Positions 62,968 to 64,000 of a DNA stretch of 64,000 bases are shown here, one piece after another (within the stretch, counting starts at the first letter, position 1; every line of letters begins with the position of its first letter). The notes under the pieces are model-generated. The model ran no database searches. It was not told the origin of the DNA and saw nothing but the letters and a program-made list of their open reading frames with translations. This DNA is from Pseudomonadota bacterium (lineage in GTDB: Bacteria; Pseudomonadota; Gammaproteobacteria; Xanthomonadales; Xanthomonadaceae): contig JAEWGI010000045.1 of NCBI GenBank assembly GCA_023388355.1, positions 31,444 to 95,443 of the forward strand, read 5' to 3'. The translations under genes were made by a program, and so were the position numbers.

Positions 62968-64000
62968 TTTGGTCTCTCAGGAGGTTGTCCATCTGGTCTG
63001 AACCGAGGAAGCTGAGGTTGCGAAGCTTCAGTGTTCCAAGGAAAGACCAGATGAACGTCCACAAGAATGCGCCTTTGACGCCCAAAGGTCGAGAGGCGAT
63101 GGTGCGAGGCGTGGTCGAGAGCGGGCTGAGCGCTGCTGCCGCGGCGGACCAGTTCAACACGACCCCCAAAACGGTCGCCAAGTGGGTCAAGCGGTTCCGC
63201 GCGGAAGGTGTGGAGGGGTTGCGCGATCGCTCGTCGCGACCTCATTCATCGCCGAGCCGAACCCCGCCAGCCACGTGCGCTGCTGTCGAGGCATTGCGCC
63301 GGCGGCGCCACACCGGCAAGCAAATCGCAGCCGAGGTCGACGTGTCACCGGCTACCGTCAGCCGTATCCTTCGCCGCTTGGGATTAAGCCGGATACGGGA
63401 TCTGGAGCCCGCCGAGCCGGTGCGCCGGTACGAGCGCGAGCAGCCCGGCGAGCTCATCCATATCGACATCAAAAAGCTCGGCAGATTCGTAAGACCGGGC
63501 CATCGCATCACCCACGATCGCCAGAAGGGCGAAAGCCGCGGCGCCGGCCACGAGTTCGTTCACGTCGCCATCGACGATGCGTCGCGCCTGGCCTTCTCCC
63601 AGATCCGGCGGGATCAGAAGAAGGAAAGCGCCATCGCCTTCCTCAAGGAGGCCGTCACTTACTACCGTAGTCTCGGCATGAAGGTCACCGGCATCATGAC
63701 CGACAACGGCTCCTGCTACCGCGCCAAGGCTTTCGCCAAAGCGTGCAGGAAGCTCGGCCTCAAACACATCTTCACCAGGCCCTACAGACCACAAACAAAC
63801 GGCAAGGCCGAACGCTTCATCCAGACAGTGCTGCGCGAGTGGGCCTATGCTCGGCCTTACGACACCTCAGACCAGCGCGCCAAAGATCTGCCGATCTGGC
63901 TTCATCACTACAACTGGCATCGCCCGCACGGTAGTCTGCAAGCCAAACCACCAATCAGCCGCCTCGGTCTCCCGGTGGACGACCTGTTGAGATTCCACAG
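62968..64000 (+). mobile_element. IS481-family insertion sequence, cut by the right edge
   Basis: The left boundary is placed where a palindromic repeat is interrupted, about 83 bases before the transposase start. The right end, with its inverted repeat and target duplication, lies outside the window. Most of the transposase is present. Confidence 0.8.
63051..64000 (+). CDS. IS481-family transposase, nearly complete
   Basis: The frame runs from an ATG at 63051 to the window end without a stop, giving 316 residues. It has an N-terminal helix-turn-helix (LSAAAAADQFNTTPKTVAKWVKRFRAEG) and a second HTH-like part (TGKQIAAEVDVSPATVSRILRRLG). The DDE catalytic core follows: Asp in IHIDIKKLGRF, Asp in IMTDNGSCY and Glu in NGKAERFIQT. 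The sequence at the edge (RLGLPVDDLLRFH) is the usual end of the family, so only a few residues are missing. No frameshift is seen. Confidence 0.92.
   Translation, partial: MNVHKNAPLTPKGREAMVRGVVESGLSAAAAADQFNTTPKTVAKWVKRFRAEGVEGLRDRSSRPHSSPSRTPPATCAAVEALRRRRHTGKQIAAEVDVSPATVSRILRRLGLSRIRDLEPAEPVRRYEREQPGELIHIDIKKLGRFVRPGHRITHDRQKGESRGAGHEFVHVAIDDASRLAFSQIRRDQKKESAIAFLKEAVTYYRSLGMKVTGIMTDNGSCYRAKAFAKACRKLGLKHIFTRPYRPQTNGKAERFIQTVLREWAYARPYDTSDQRAKDLPIWLHHYNWHRPHGSLQAKPPISRLGLPVDDLLRFH

Overview
The window reads as two different bacterial genomes joined in one sequence. Positions 1 to about 44.4 kb look like a high-GC gammaproteobacterium of the Lysobacter/Xanthomonas type. The signs are a non-flagellar type III secretion system (T3SS), OpgD/OpgH glucan genes, an oligopeptidase A, winged-helix/Ser-Thr-kinase/TPR fusions, a HigBA-like toxin-antitoxin pair and a gammaproteobacterial RpoD C-terminus. 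From about 44.7 kb to the end it looks like a Bradyrhizobium-type alphaproteobacterium. The signs are an alphaproteobacterial RpoD N-terminus, a zinc-less DnaG, carA, yqeY, paired transglutaminases, an N-formylglutamate amidohydrolase-like gene and several families of palindromic intergenic repeats. The switch falls inside rpoD (43947-46061), in the stretch where sigma region 2 is almost identical across proteobacteria. A metagenomic or contaminated assembly join is by far the most likely explanation.

Layout of the left part. A partial gene enters at the left edge. A long leftward block (about 13.4 down to 1.1 kb) carries sctV, sctD, a needle-like small gene, sctI, sctJ, sctK, sctL, sctN, sctO and sctP, then several small unknown genes that probably encode secreted or accessory T3SS proteins. 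A FliO-like gene sits upstream of sctV. Rightward from 14.1 kb come a cytosolic histidine kinase, a FixJ-type regulator, then sctQ, sctR, sctS and sctT, many with overlapping or touching ends. A winged-helix/kinase/TPR regulator follows. The secretin (SctC), SctU and the translocators are not in the window. Next come an LpoB/YcfL/COG3014-type envelope cluster, opgD-opgH, prlC, an FAD-linked oxidase flanked by two decayed genes (zinc alcohol dehydrogenase and LysR), an accessory patch with a toxin-antitoxin pair beside a tRNA(CAU), an ECF sigma/kinase pair, and secreted proteins with internal repeats.

Layout of the right part. dnaG lies upstream of the alphaproteobacterial half of rpoD. Then come a chlorite dismutase-family protein, a gamma-glutamylcyclotransferase, two transglutaminase-like proteins, an N-formylglutamate amidohydrolase-like protein, a LysE exporter, small unknown genes, an ArsR/AHSA1 pair with a visible operator, a hybrid histidine kinase, an acyl-CoA synthetase, yqeY, carA, a cupin, and an IS481-family insertion sequence cut by the right edge.

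The most interesting real biology is in the T3SS block: a FliO-like protein in a non-flagellar system, an SctR with about 125 extra residues, an internal start for a short SctQ product, a two-component system embedded in the export-gene operon, and families of small related proteins at the distal end.
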